The translations under genes and the position numbers were made by a program. Positions 37,286-44,718 of a stretch of 64,000 nt of DNA are shown here, one piece after another. The stretch covers positions 14,482 to 78,481 of the forward strand of contig NZ_QYCN01000018.1 of assembly GCF_003583925.1 (NCBI RefSeq). Reading direction: 5' to 3'. Source of the DNA: Hymenobacter rubripertinctus. GTDB lineage: Bacteria > Bacteroidota > Bacteroidia > Cytophagales > Hymenobacteraceae. The stretch's first letter is position 1; the number at the start of each line of letters is the position of its first letter. The notes under the pieces were generated by a model. The model worked only from the letters and a program-made list of their open reading frames with translations, ran no database searches and had not been told where the DNA came from.

Positions 37286-38959
37286 ATGCTGGTTGACCTG
37301 CGAATTCACAATTACGCCCTGATTGAAAAACTGGAGCTGAAGCCTTCGGCTCTGCTCAACATCATTACCGGTGAAACGGGAGCCGGCAAATCCATTATGC
37401 TCGGGGCCATCGGCCTGCTGCTGGGCAACCGCGCCGACTCGCGCATGCTCTTCGACACCGCCAAAAAGTGCGTGATTGAGGGCCATTTCGACATCCGCAG
37501 CTACCAGCTCCAGGATATCTTCGAATCTGAAGACCTGGACTATGACCAGCAGTGCATCCTGCGCCGGGAGCTGAGTCCGGCCGGCAAGAGCCGGGCTTTC
37601 GTGAACGATACGCCCGTGACGCTGGAAACCCTGCGCCACATCGGGGCCAACCTCATGGACATTCACTCCCAGCACGATACGCTGCTGCTCGGGGATGCCG
37701 TGTTTCAGCTCAACCTGCTGGATTTGTACGCCAACCTGGTGCCCACCCGCGCCCAGTACAGCAACGCCTACCGCCAGTACCGCAAGCTCGAAACCGACCT
37801 CAAAACCCTGGAAAGCCAGGTAGCCCAGGCCAACAAGGAACTCGATTACCACAGCTTTCTGCTCAGCGAGCTGGAAGAAGCCAGCCTCGACAATGAGCGC
37901 CAGGACGAGCTGGAGCAGGAGGTGAAGGAGCTGGAGCACGCCGAGGAAATCAAGTACAAGCTCACCCACGCCCTGCAAAGCCTGAGCGAGGGCGAATACT
38001 GCGCCACCGGAGCTCTCAAGGACGCGGCCGTGCTGCTGGGCCAGATTGCGCCCTACTCCGAGCCCGTGAAGGACCTGCGCCACCGCCTCGACAGCTGCCT
38101 GATTGAGCTGCGCGACATCACCGACGAAATTGAGCAGGTGGAACGCCGCACCGAGGGGGACCCGGCCCGCATCGACGAGTTGCAAAGCCGCCTCAACGTG
38201 CTCTACAGCCTCCAGCGCAAGCACCACGTGCGCGACGTGGTGGACCTGCTGGCCGTGCGCGCCGACCTGCGCGACAAAGTGGGCTCCGTGTTCAACCTTG
38301 ACAAGCAGATCAGCCGCCTGCGCCGCGACGCCGACGCCACCCTCGCCACGGTGCAGAAGCAGGCGTTGCGCCTCTCCGAAGCCCGCCGCAAGGTGTTTCC
38401 CAAGTTCGAGAAGGAACTGGCTGCCCTGCTCATGGACCTGGGCATGCCGCATGCCCGCATCGTAGTGCAGCACCAGGAAAGCGCCCCCGCCGTCAGTGGT
38501 ATCGATGAAGTCAGCATCCTGTTCACGGCCAACAAGGGTGCCCAGCCCCAGACGCTGAGCAAGGCCGCCTCGGGCGGGGAATTCTCCCGCCTCATGCTCT
38601 GCATCAAGTACATGCTAGCCGACAAAACAGCCCTGCCGACCATCGTGTTCGATGAAATTGACACCGGTATCAGCGGGGAAATTGCTCTGAAAGTGGGCCG
38701 TATGATGCAGCAGATGGCCCAAAAGCACCAGCTCATTGCCATCAGTCACCTGCCCCAGATGGCCGCCGCCGGCGACGCCCACTACTTCGTGTACAAGGAA
38801 GACCGCGCCGACCGCACCGTGAGCCGCATCCGGTTGCTGAGCCAGGAGGAGCGCATCCACGAAATTGCCCAGATGATTTCCGGGGCCAACCCCACCCTGC
38901 ACGCCACCCAGAGTGCCCGCGAGCTGCTGGCGTTGCGCGGGGTGGAAATGGCGGGGTAG
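37286..38959 (+). CDS. recN: DNA repair protein RecN
   Basis: RecN is an SMC-like ATPase that helps repair double-strand breaks. The 557-residue protein begins MLVDLRIHNYALIEKLEL. The Walker A loop is TGETGAGKSIMLGAIGLLLG at about residues 30-49. Two antiparallel coiled-coil arms fill residues 150-350 with long Glu/Leu/Gln runs. The C-terminal ATPase half has the ABC signature region LSKAASGGEFSRLMLCIKYM and Walker B LPTIVFDEIDTGISGEIALK. Length is normal. It lies downstream of the DUF4835 gene in the usual Bacteroidota order but separated by the cargo block. An inverted heptamer element starts 9 bases after its stop. Confidence 0.95.
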   Translation: MLVDLRIHNYALIEKLELKPSALLNIITGETGAGKSIMLGAIGLLLGNRADSRMLFDTAKKCVIEGHFDIRSYQLQDIFESEDLDYDQQCILRRELSPAGKSRAFVNDTPVTLETLRHIGANLMDIHSQHDTLLLGDAVFQLNLLDLYANLVPTRAQYSNAYRQYRKLETDLKTLESQVAQANKELDYHSFLLSELEEASLDNERQDELEQEVKELEHAEEIKYKLTHALQSLSEGEYCATGALKDAAVLLGQIAPYSEPVKDLRHRLDSCLIELRDITDEIEQVERRTEGDPARIDELQSRLNVLYSLQRKHHVRDVVDLLAVRADLRDKVGSVFNLDKQISRLRRDADATLATVQKQALRLSEARRKVFPKFEKELAALLMDLGMPHARIVVQHQESAPAVSGIDEVSILFTANKGAQPQTLSKAASGGEFSRLMLCIKYMLADKTALPTIVFDEIDTGISGEIALKVGRMMQQMAQKHQLIAISHLPQMAAAGDAHYFVYKEDRADRTVSRIRLLSQEERIHEIAQMISGANPTLHATQSARELLALRGVEMAG

Positions 38960-38967
38960 GAGAGGAT

Positions 38968-39103
38968 GGTTTTTCGTTTTTCGTTTTTGGTTGATGGTAA
39001 TATTGTAAACTTGAGTTCTCAAAGGCGGCTCAGACGCCCTCCGGCAGCTTGTTCTATAAGATGCCAGAACGAACCAACAACCAACAACGATAAACCAAAA
39101 ACC
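38968..39103. repeat. Inverted heptanucleotide arrays between recN and fabI
   Basis: Left array 38968-38997 reads GG, TTTTTCG, TTTTTCG, TTTTTGG, TTGATGG. Right array 39074-39103 reads CCAACAA, CCAACAA, CGATAAA, CCAAAAA, CC. The units run in 7-base phase on both sides in opposite orientation (CCAAAAA on the right equals the complement of TTTTTGG on the left), around a 76-base core. The right array ends one base before the fabI ATG. Confidence 0.7.
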
Positions 39104-39104
39104 A

Positions 39105-39923
39105 ATGCCTAACCTACTCGCGGGCAAAGTCGGTATCATTTCCGGTGCGCTCAATGAAGAATCCATTGCCTGGAAAGTGGCCCTCAAAGCCCACGCCGAA
39201 GGCGCGCGCTTCGTGCTCACCAACGCCCCGCTGGCCATGCGGATGGGCGAAATCAACAAGCTCGCTGAGCAGTGCGACGCCCTGATTATCCCGGCCGACG
39301 CTACCTCGATGGAGGACCTGGAGAAGCTGTTCAGCGGCGCTCAGGAGCACCTCGGTGGCAAGCTCGACTTCGTGCTGCACAGCATTGGCATGAGCGCCAA
39401 CATCCGTAAGGGCAAGCACTACGGCGAACTGAACTACGAGTGGTACCAGAAGACGCTCGACGTGTCGGCCCTCTCGTTCCACCGGATGCTGGCCGTGGCC
39501 GAGAAGCAGGACGCTTTCAACGAGTGGGGTTCGGCCGTGGCCCTGAGCTACATTGCCGCCCAGCGTGCCTTCCTCGACTACACCGACATGTCGCAGGCCA
39601 AGGCCATGCTCGAAAGCATTGCCCGCAGCTACGGCCAGCGCCTGGGCAAGCTCAAAAAAGTGCGCGTGAACACCATCTCGCAGTCGCCCACCAAAACCAC
39701 GGCCGGCACCGGCATCAGCGGCTTCGATGCGTTTTTCGAGTACGCTAACCGCCTCTCGCCCCTGGGCAACGCCCCGGCCGAAGCCTGCGCCGATTACGTG
39801 GTGAGCCTGTTCTCGGACCTGACCCGCTACGTAACCATGCAGAACCTGATGCACGACGGTGGCTTCAGCACCACCGGCATCTCGGAGGAAATCGTGGAAC
39901 TGATGTCGAAAGCCAATCAGTAA
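39105..39923 (+). CDS. fabI: Enoyl-[acyl-carrier-protein] reductase FabI
   Basis: FabI carries out the final NADH-dependent reduction of each fatty-acid elongation round. The 272-residue short-chain-dehydrogenase-like protein starts MPNLLAGKVGIISGALNEES. It has the FabI-type nucleotide loop SGALNEESIAWKVA and the conserved DFVLHSIGMS strand. The catalytic Y-(x)6-K is present as YTDMSQAK, in the stretch FLDYTDMSQAKAMLES. RVNTISQSPTKTTAGTGISG forms the substrate loop. It is the usual target of triclosan-type inhibitors in other bacteria. The start codon lies one base after the heptamer array, so the array occupies the ribosome-binding region. A hairpin follows. Confidence 0.94.
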   Translation: MPNLLAGKVGIISGALNEESIAWKVALKAHAEGARFVLTNAPLAMRMGEINKLAEQCDALIIPADATSMEDLEKLFSGAQEHLGGKLDFVLHSIGMSANIRKGKHYGELNYEWYQKTLDVSALSFHRMLAVAEKQDAFNEWGSAVALSYIAAQRAFLDYTDMSQAKAMLESIARSYGQRLGKLKKVRVNTISQSPTKTTAGTGISGFDAFFEYANRLSPLGNAPAEACADYVVSLFSDLTRYVTMQNLMHDGGFSTTGISEEIVELMSKANQ

Positions 39924-39947
39924 CCCATTCTGCTTTTCAGGTAAACC

Positions 39948-39978
39948 ACAACGCCCGGCCGGTTTGGCTGGGCGTTGT
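39948..39978. terminator. Hairpin between fabI and the convergent DUF3885 gene
   Basis: ACAACGCCCGGCC (39948-39960) pairs with GGCTGGGCGTTGT (39966-39978) with one mismatch and a 5-base loop. T-rich on the plus side (AGCGTTTTT), so it can terminate fabI and perhaps the opposite gene. Confidence 0.75.
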
Positions 39979-39993
39979 AGCGTTTTTGGGTAG

Positions 39994-40626
39994 CTATGAA
40001 TTAATAAAAAGCTCATCTATCTTCCTCCGGTCGTAGTCGAGAATCCAGTCGTTATAGTTCTGGTAGAAAGGCCAAACCGTTTCGGGCGAGGTGCTGCTGA
40101 TGACGAGGCCCCGGTCGTCGTACATGTAGAAAATCAGCCCCCGGGTTTGGTTGAAGAAGTAGAGCGGGCCGCGGATGGTGGGCCTGCCCGGGGCCGGGAA
40201 GTCAAGGCGGCTGATGGCGGCCAGTAACGCCCGGTGCGGTATGCGGGCCGCAGTTGTGGAGAAGAAGGCTTGTATCCAATGTCCCTCGTGGTAGGTGGCA
40301 GCGTTGTTGGGAACCCAGCTTTTCCGGAACGTAAGGTCGGACTTGCCAATGCCCAGCTGCCGGAACAGGTAGTTGCGGGTGCGGATGCGGCTTCGTTTGT
40401 AACGGGGCTCCTGGTACACCAGCAGCACCTCATCGGTAGGCGCGAAGGCTGCCTCGAACAGGGCAATGGCCCGATGCTCAACCTGGAGGAAGTAGCCCGC
40501 ATCATCGGGCGAAAGCGCGCCCTGCAAATCGAAGCGAATCCAAACCGGGAGGTGGTAGGACAACAGGTACGAGCTGGGCGGGCTGGTGGCGTGCTGCTGA
40601 AAAAAATGGGTGAGGGAGGAAGGCAT
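39994..40626 (-). CDS. DUF3885-like protein
   Basis: A 210-residue soluble protein starting MPSSLTHFFQQHATSPPSSY (ATG 40624-40626); 20 further upstream codons are excluded because the family begins at this block. The pattern LPVWIRFDLQGALSPD, then EHRAIALFEAAF, FYMYDDRGLVISSTSPETVW and QNYNDWILDYDRRKIDELF resembles DUF3885, where a similar FYPYDGRGLDV region and a C-terminal NDWLLDYDR motif occur. Function is unknown; relatives appear among contact-dependent toxin-immunity neighbourhoods and stand-alone genes. It is transcribed alone, convergent with fabI. Confidence 0.65.
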   Translation of the reverse strand: MPSSLTHFFQQHATSPPSSYLLSYHLPVWIRFDLQGALSPDDAGYFLQVEHRAIALFEAAFAPTDEVLLVYQEPRYKRSRIRTRNYLFRQLGIGKSDLTFRKSWVPNNAATYHEGHWIQAFFSTTAARIPHRALLAAISRLDFPAPGRPTIRGPLYFFNQTRGLIFYMYDDRGLVISSTSPETVWPFYQNYNDWILDYDRRKIDELFINS

Positions 40627-40818
40627 GAGCAGGTGGAAACGCAAAACACAGTCTGCCAAAACACCCCGCAGCGTACTACCTGCCACCCGCCGCGCTGGCT
40701 GCCGCGCTACTAAGCAGTGCGCCCACCCCGCCCCCGATGGGGCAGAACGGGCGCACCGGAGTCGCGGGAAATACGCGTAATCTGACAGCGGGGATGGGGG
40801 AGTTTTTGGCGAGTGGTC

Positions 40819-41520
40819 CTAATCTGCCGTTTCTTCAGCTACTTCCTCGGCCTGGGTGGTGGCTTCGTAGGTGTCGGCGTACTTGAAATCGTCGAGCCAG
40901 TAAGCGGAACTGACCACGTCGAAAACCAGGGAATCAGCCGTGCGCTGGGAAGGCGTGAGCTGCCAGATGATGTGGGGGGCGGAAGGGAAGCTGGCCCCGT
41001 CGAGCTGCTCGGAGAAAAGGCGCTTGAGCAAGGTGTTTTCGGGCATGCCCTGGGCCAGCAGGCGCAGCAGCGGAGCTTCGGGCTGGGTATCGAAGACGGC
41101 CAGCGAGGCGGGGTCGGCGGCCGTCAGCTTCACCTGAAACTGCACGGCTTCGGCGCGGGGGAATTTGCCGTTGTAGGCGGTGTAGAGTAGTTGAGTAGCT
41201 TTGAAAAAGCCTTCGTGCTGGCTTAGCTCGGGGTTTTCTTCCCACAGCTTTTCGGTGAGCATCTGGTGGGCCAGGTTTTCGATCTGGCCTTCGGTCAGCT
41301 CCTCCCCAAACAGATACTCCAGCACCAATTGGGCGGCCTCAGTGGGCTCCAGGTCGGTGAGGCCCATGTGGGCCATGGTTTTGAGCTCGTCGGGGGCTAT
41401 TTCGTCGGGATTATCGTAACCGGTTTTAGCCAGCAGGGCTTTATAGTCGGCCGGCTGCCAGGAGTTGGGCAGCTCGGAAAGGGAATCAAAGGTGAGGCGT
41501 TCTACGGTGAACTTCAGCAT
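40819..41520 (-). CDS. Protein of unknown function
   Basis: I do not recognise this 233-residue cytoplasmic protein (start MLKFTVERLTFDSLSELPNS; an ATG two codons upstream at 41526 is equally possible). It is acidic, with many Glu and Asp, no membrane segment and no cysteine cluster. Segments such as LEPTEAAQLVLEYLFGEELT and NLAHQMLTEKLWEENPELSQ suggest mainly helical structure. A C-terminal acidic tail (TTQAEEVAEETAD) is probably disordered. Codon use is GC-rich like the core genome, so it is likely native and not acquired. It is followed, upstream on the minus strand, by the HExxH protein gene after 187 bases. Confidence 0.65.
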   Translation of the reverse strand: MLKFTVERLTFDSLSELPNSWQPADYKALLAKTGYDNPDEIAPDELKTMAHMGLTDLEPTEAAQLVLEYLFGEELTEGQIENLAHQMLTEKLWEENPELSQHEGFFKATQLLYTAYNGKFPRAEAVQFQVKLTAADPASLAVFDTQPEAPLLRLLAQGMPENTLLKRLFSEQLDGASFPSAPHIIWQLTPSQRTADSLVFDVVSSAYWLDDFKYADTYEATTQAEEVAEETAD

Positions 41521-41707
41521 GAGCAAAGGCTAGGGAGTGGGGCTGCCGCCGAGTGCGGGGCCGGTTCCGTGTACGGCCCCGGCCGCCAAACGCGCACGAA
41601 AAACCCAAAACAGTTCCTGGCTCCTGCCGTCGTCTTTTGGGCAACATGGGAACGGAGAATCATCGTGCGGCTCTACCGGGTGCCGGGATTAGTAGGCTCC
41701 GCGTGTA

Positions 41708-42223
41708 TCAGGGCCGCAGCCACCGCGTCATGCGCGGGTACTCCTGGGTGGTCGTCAGCTCCATCCAGACCAGCAAGGGCAGCCCGATGTAGCGGCCCTG
41801 CTGGAAGTTCTCGATGAACCAGGCAGAAGCGCCCCGGTAGCCCGCCGGGTGAAATACTACTTCGGCCGGCAGGTTCAGGGCCACGCAAGCCGCGTAGCAC
41901 CAGCAATGCACGGCCATTTCCTCGCCTTCCTTGCCGGGGTCGTGCTCCGTTATGTTGCCGCCCACGGCGGGCCGCTCGGCGGCAGTGCTCACGGCCAGGT
42001 GGCCGGCTTCGTGCAGAATGTCGCCGGGATAAAGCAGTTGTTGGCGGTCCACTACCAGCTGGCCCGCCCGCAGCAGCAACCCGGGCAGAAACGTATTGGT
42101 CGGCAGCGCTGCCTCGACGACGACCAGTCCGGTGACCCGCACAAAGTCCAGCAGGTAATCAATCAGGGCCGGGGTATCCTTGGGGGGAGGAGGGAGTGGT
42201 TTGGAAGTAGCAGATAACGTCAT
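41708..42223 (-). CDS. Protein with an HExxH zinc-protease-like motif
   Basis: A 171-residue soluble protein (MTLSATSKPLPPPPKDTPAL). The stretch LYPGDILHEAGHLAVSTAAE contains HEAGH, the zinc-binding HExxH of gluzincin and minigluzincin proteases. A nearby acidic run (NITEHDPGKEGEEMAVHCWC) could give a third ligand. No signal peptide is visible, so it would act in the cytoplasm. The family is not one I can name; the motif alone does not prove activity. The start ATG overlaps the stop of the upstream ACT-domain gene by 4 bases (ATGA), so the two are translationally coupled. Confidence 0.65.
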   Translation of the reverse strand: MTLSATSKPLPPPPKDTPALIDYLLDFVRVTGLVVVEAALPTNTFLPGLLLRAGQLVVDRQQLLYPGDILHEAGHLAVSTAAERPAVGGNITEHDPGKEGEEMAVHCWCYAACVALNLPAEVVFHPAGYRGASAWFIENFQQGRYIGLPLLVWMELTTTQEYPRMTRWLRP

Positions 42224-42429
42224 GAGCGAAAGAAAAAACGGCCCTGCTGCGCGGCGGCCAGTTCCCGAAGCAGGCGCAGGAACTCATCCGCACCGGTAGC
42301 CGCCACAAAGATAGGGTCGTGATAACAGGCCGCTACCACGTTGTAGCTAATGCCGCCCTGAGCCAGTGCCCGGGCAAAACCGGCCGTCAACCCCACCGCT
42401 TCCAGCCAAGAATGGACGGTGAGCATCAT
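42220..42429 (-). CDS. ACT-domain protein, N-terminally shortened
   Basis: This 69-residue product (MMLTVHSWLEAVGLTAGFAR) matches the C-terminal ACT_7-type half of a family of about 130 residues: LTVHSWLEAVGLTAGFARAL, then GISYNVVAACYHDPIFVA. The usual N-terminal half is missing. In-frame codons before the ATG (AEYIRSHLAVR) continue the family pattern for about 15 residues, then run into DNA that codes the end of the broken hydrolase. The gene therefore looks truncated by the rearrangement that placed it there. It may still be translated, since it overlaps the HExxH gene start by 4 bases. Ligand unknown. Confidence 0.6.
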   Translation of the reverse strand: MMLTVHSWLEAVGLTAGFARALAQGGISYNVVAACYHDPIFVAATGADEFLRLLRELAAAQQGRFFFRS

Positions 42430-42464
42430 CCGGACGGCAAGATGGGAGCGGATGTATTCGGCAG

Positions 42465-43196
42465 TTATAGCGGCAGGTGCTCAGGAGTGGGAAGCTGGCC
42501 GCGCCGCGCCGGTTTCTTTAGAAACGAAATAAGGGCGGGGAAATAATGCTGCGGGTCGTCCCACATGGCAAAGTGGGAACCTGCGGGGCAGATGTAAACC
42601 CGGCTGTTGGGCAGCTGCTGGTGCATGGTGTCGTAGGTGAAGGCTGGAATAAAGTCGTACCGGGCGCCGAGCAGCAGCGTGGGCGTGCGGATGCCCGACA
42701 ACCGGGCAGTGAAATCCCAACTGGTCAGGTACCGGAACAGCGGGGTGCAGTCGGCGCAGTTGATGTGGGCGCAGTTGATGTGGGCGCAGTTGATGTGGGC
42801 GCAGTTGATGTGGGCGCAGTTGATGTGGGCGCAGTTGCGCTGGTAGGGTTCCGGTTGTTGGGGCAGGCGCAGCATGTGGCGGTGAAAGAATTCATCCCAC
42901 ACCGGCTTCGTAATGAGCGGATAGAGCAGCCGCTCGTCGCGCTAACCGTCAGCGGCGGGCGCGCGCCCGCCGTTGGCGGCGGCCTGATCGCGGAGGATGT
43001 CGGCGTAGAGGCCGCAGCGGTACGCGTTGTACACGGGCGCGCTGTGGCCCATGTTTGAAATGATCAGACCACGCAGGTGGTCCAGGTATCTGGCGGCGTA
43101 CTCCTGGGCCAGTAACCCGCCCCAGGAGTGAAACCATCCGCCGCACCAGGCCGCAGGGTGAGCGGAGATGCAGAAAATAACCTGGTCCATAACCAC
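42465..43196 (-). pseudogene. Broken proline-iminopeptidase-like alpha/beta hydrolase
   Basis: One continuous frame carries family sequence but is interrupted by a TAG at 42942-42944 (APAADG stop RDERLLYPL). Upstream of the stop lies the nucleophile region FHSWGGLLAQEYAARYLDHL and LIISNMGHSAPVYNAYRCGL. Downstream lies WDEFFHRHMLRLPQQPEPYQ, LLGARYDFIPAFT and CPAGSHFAMWDDPQHYFPAL. The first 100 or so residues of the family are missing. A five-residue unit NCAHI, repeated five times, expands a position where relatives have AHIN. Nonsense codon, missing N terminus and repeat expansion together make a working enzyme unlikely. Confidence 0.8.
42756..42837. repeat. Five tandem 15-base repeats inside the broken hydrolase
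   Basis: Five perfect copies of GCAGTTGATGTGGGC (42756-42830) plus a partial copy. Read on the minus strand they encode NCAHI each, in frame. Perfect identity between units indicates a recent or ongoing slippage event. Confidence 0.9.
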
Positions 43197-43252
43197 CCTG
43201 CCGGTTCGCTCTGTCTACCGCAAACGTCCCCCTGGTCAGAGGCCAGACTGCG

Positions 43253-44050
43253 CTAGGCGGCCATGTAGGCTTCCAGGGCTTCCAGGGTTTCGGTAGGGGC
43301 GCTCACGTGGGGGCAATGGCCGCTCACGGGCAGCGTGATCAAGCGGGCCGTTGGGAGCCGGGCTGCCAGAAAGCTGCCTACTTCCAGCGGTGCTATCAGG
43401 TCGCGGGCGCACTGCACCAGCAGGCAGGGCGTGTGGCAGCGACCCACATCGGCCCGGTTGTCGGAGAGGAACGTGACGCGGGCGAAGCGCTTGGCAATGG
43501 TCGGGTCGTTGCGGCAGAAGCTGTGCAGCAGCCCCGCCGCCAGCGCGGGCTGATCGGGGTTGCCCATGACGAAGGGCGCGAACTCATCGGCCCAGCCCAC
43601 GAAGTCCTGGTCCATGAAGGCCAGCATATCCTGAATATCCTGGCGCTCGAAGCCACCATGGTAGCTGCCCTCGTTCACGTAGCAGGGCGAAGGACACAGG
43701 AAGAGAAGCTGCTCAAATAAAGCCGGCTCCGCAATGGCGGCCAGCATCCCGATCATGGCGCCCACCGAATGGCCCACCAGCGTAACGTTGCTCAAGTCCA
43801 GCTCCCGGCAGATGTCGACTACATCCTGGGCGTAGCCTTCCAGCGAACTGTATTTGGCCGGCTCGTAGGCCGTAACATCCGACATGCCCGCGCCCACATG
43901 GTCGAAGAGTACGAGGCGGAACTGCCCCGACAGGGCCGGCGTGAGGTAGTGCCAGATGGTCTGGTCGCAGCCAAACCCATTGACGAACAGCAGCGTACGG
44001 CTGCCGGAGCCCAGTACGTGCACGTCGTGGCGCTTTCTGATGTAGGTCAT
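43253..44050 (-). CDS. RsbQ/KAI2/D14-like alpha/beta hydrolase
   Basis: A 265-residue soluble hydrolase of the RsbQ group, which includes plant karrikin and strigolactone receptors. The family signature LLFVNGFGCDQTIWHYLTPA is followed by VLFDHVGAGMSD. The catalytic triad is visible: Ser95 in VGHSVGAMIGML, Asp217 in QCARDLIAP and His245 in SGHCPHVSAP. In Bacillus RsbQ works with the PAS-phosphatase RsbP to switch on the general stress response. No RsbP-like gene lies nearby here, so the partner and small-molecule ligand are unknown. The start ATG at 44050 is followed directly by the family N terminus MTYIRKRHDVHVLGSG. It borders the broken hydrolase but is only distantly related to it. Confidence 0.88.
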   Translation of the reverse strand: MTYIRKRHDVHVLGSGSRTLLFVNGFGCDQTIWHYLTPALSGQFRLVLFDHVGAGMSDVTAYEPAKYSSLEGYAQDVVDICRELDLSNVTLVGHSVGAMIGMLAAIAEPALFEQLLFLCPSPCYVNEGSYHGGFERQDIQDMLAFMDQDFVGWADEFAPFVMGNPDQPALAAGLLHSFCRNDPTIAKRFARVTFLSDNRADVGRCHTPCLLVQCARDLIAPLEVGSFLAARLPTARLITLPVSGHCPHVSAPTETLEALEAYMAA

Positions 44051-44383
44051 GAGTGAAAAGAAAAGGATCGGCTTGTGGTAGTTAATAAAGTATAAATAAT
44101 ATAAAAAATATTATTCAAAACAGGATGCAGTGTCAGAATGAGATAATGAGGCGGATGTAGCGCTGACCGACCGCCAGCACCGTTTTAGTCCTTCGAAAAA
44201 GAAGCCAGCCGTTCCGTTCTAGTGCCCTGGTAGTCCGGTCCTGCTGGTGACGAGTACGCTTGGAACAGCATTTTCGTGCTATTCAGATCTGGTTCCTAAT
44301 CGGTTGTCCTGCCCCGGCCGCCACCCGTTCGTGCCTGGTGCAACCGCCCGTCAGCGGGGTGCGATTCGCTTCACTGGCTTCGG
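44051..44383. other. Gene-free stretch with an AT-rich hairpin
   Basis: No gene is supported in these 333 bases. Just upstream of the RsbQ-like gene an AT-rich hairpin (AATAATAT at 44095-44102 with ATATTATT at 44108-44115) lies in a 45-base run of almost pure A/T, which may hold that gene's promoter. The remainder seems to be decayed coding DNA. Confidence 0.45.
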
Positions 44384-44608
44384 GATGAAGTTGCTCAGCG
44401 GCAAGACCAGCCTGAAGAGCTGCCTGGAGGAAGGGCCGGGTACCGGATTGCCGGGGCTACCGTCCGTATCCTCAAAAATGCGGCGGAGCTGATGAAAGGC
44501 GACGACAATCTGCGCTTCTTCCGGTACCTGAAAACCATCACCGAGATGGCCGCCAAAAGTGAGTATGTGTTTTTGGCGGGCAATTTCCGGCCTTGCCGAA
44601 AAGCGTAA
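44384..44608 (+). pseudogene. C-terminal remnant of a stomatin/SPFH-like protein
   Basis: The plus-strand frame ending at TAA 44606-44608 reads DEVAQRQDQPEELPGG, then YRIAGATVRILKNAAELMKG, then DDNLRFFRYLKTITEMAAKS and EYVFLAGNFRPCRKA. A helical stretch, Leu-Arg-x-x-x-Tyr-Leu-Lys-Thr and a final hydrophobic strand resemble the end of SPFH (stomatin/prohibitin) proteins. No start codon or N-terminal SPFH domain precedes it, so it is a tail without a head. Family assignment is tentative. Confidence 0.35.
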
Positions 44609-44655
44609 GGGCGTGGGCTTTTGAGTTAAAAAACCGGCCGGCTTATGAGGGATAG

Positions 44656-44718
44656 AAGGGGTAAACAATTTTGGCCTAAACAATTTCAAATTGTTTAGGC
44701 CAAAATTGTTTACCCTTT
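44656..44718. repeat. Near-perfect 63-base palindrome
   Basis: Arms 44659-44686 and 44688-44715 are perfect complements over 28 bases around a single central C; a G-T pair and two more pairs extend it to 44656-44718. Each arm itself contains a repeated word, AAACAATTT, separated by TGGCCT. It is AT-rich and lies between the stomatin remnant and a frameshifted gene. Confidence 0.9.

Noticed and set aside
42756-42837. CRISPR array
   Set aside because: Units are 15 bases, directly adjacent, and without spacers; it is a microsatellite inside a coding frame. The heptamer arrays also lack spacers, and no cas genes are present.
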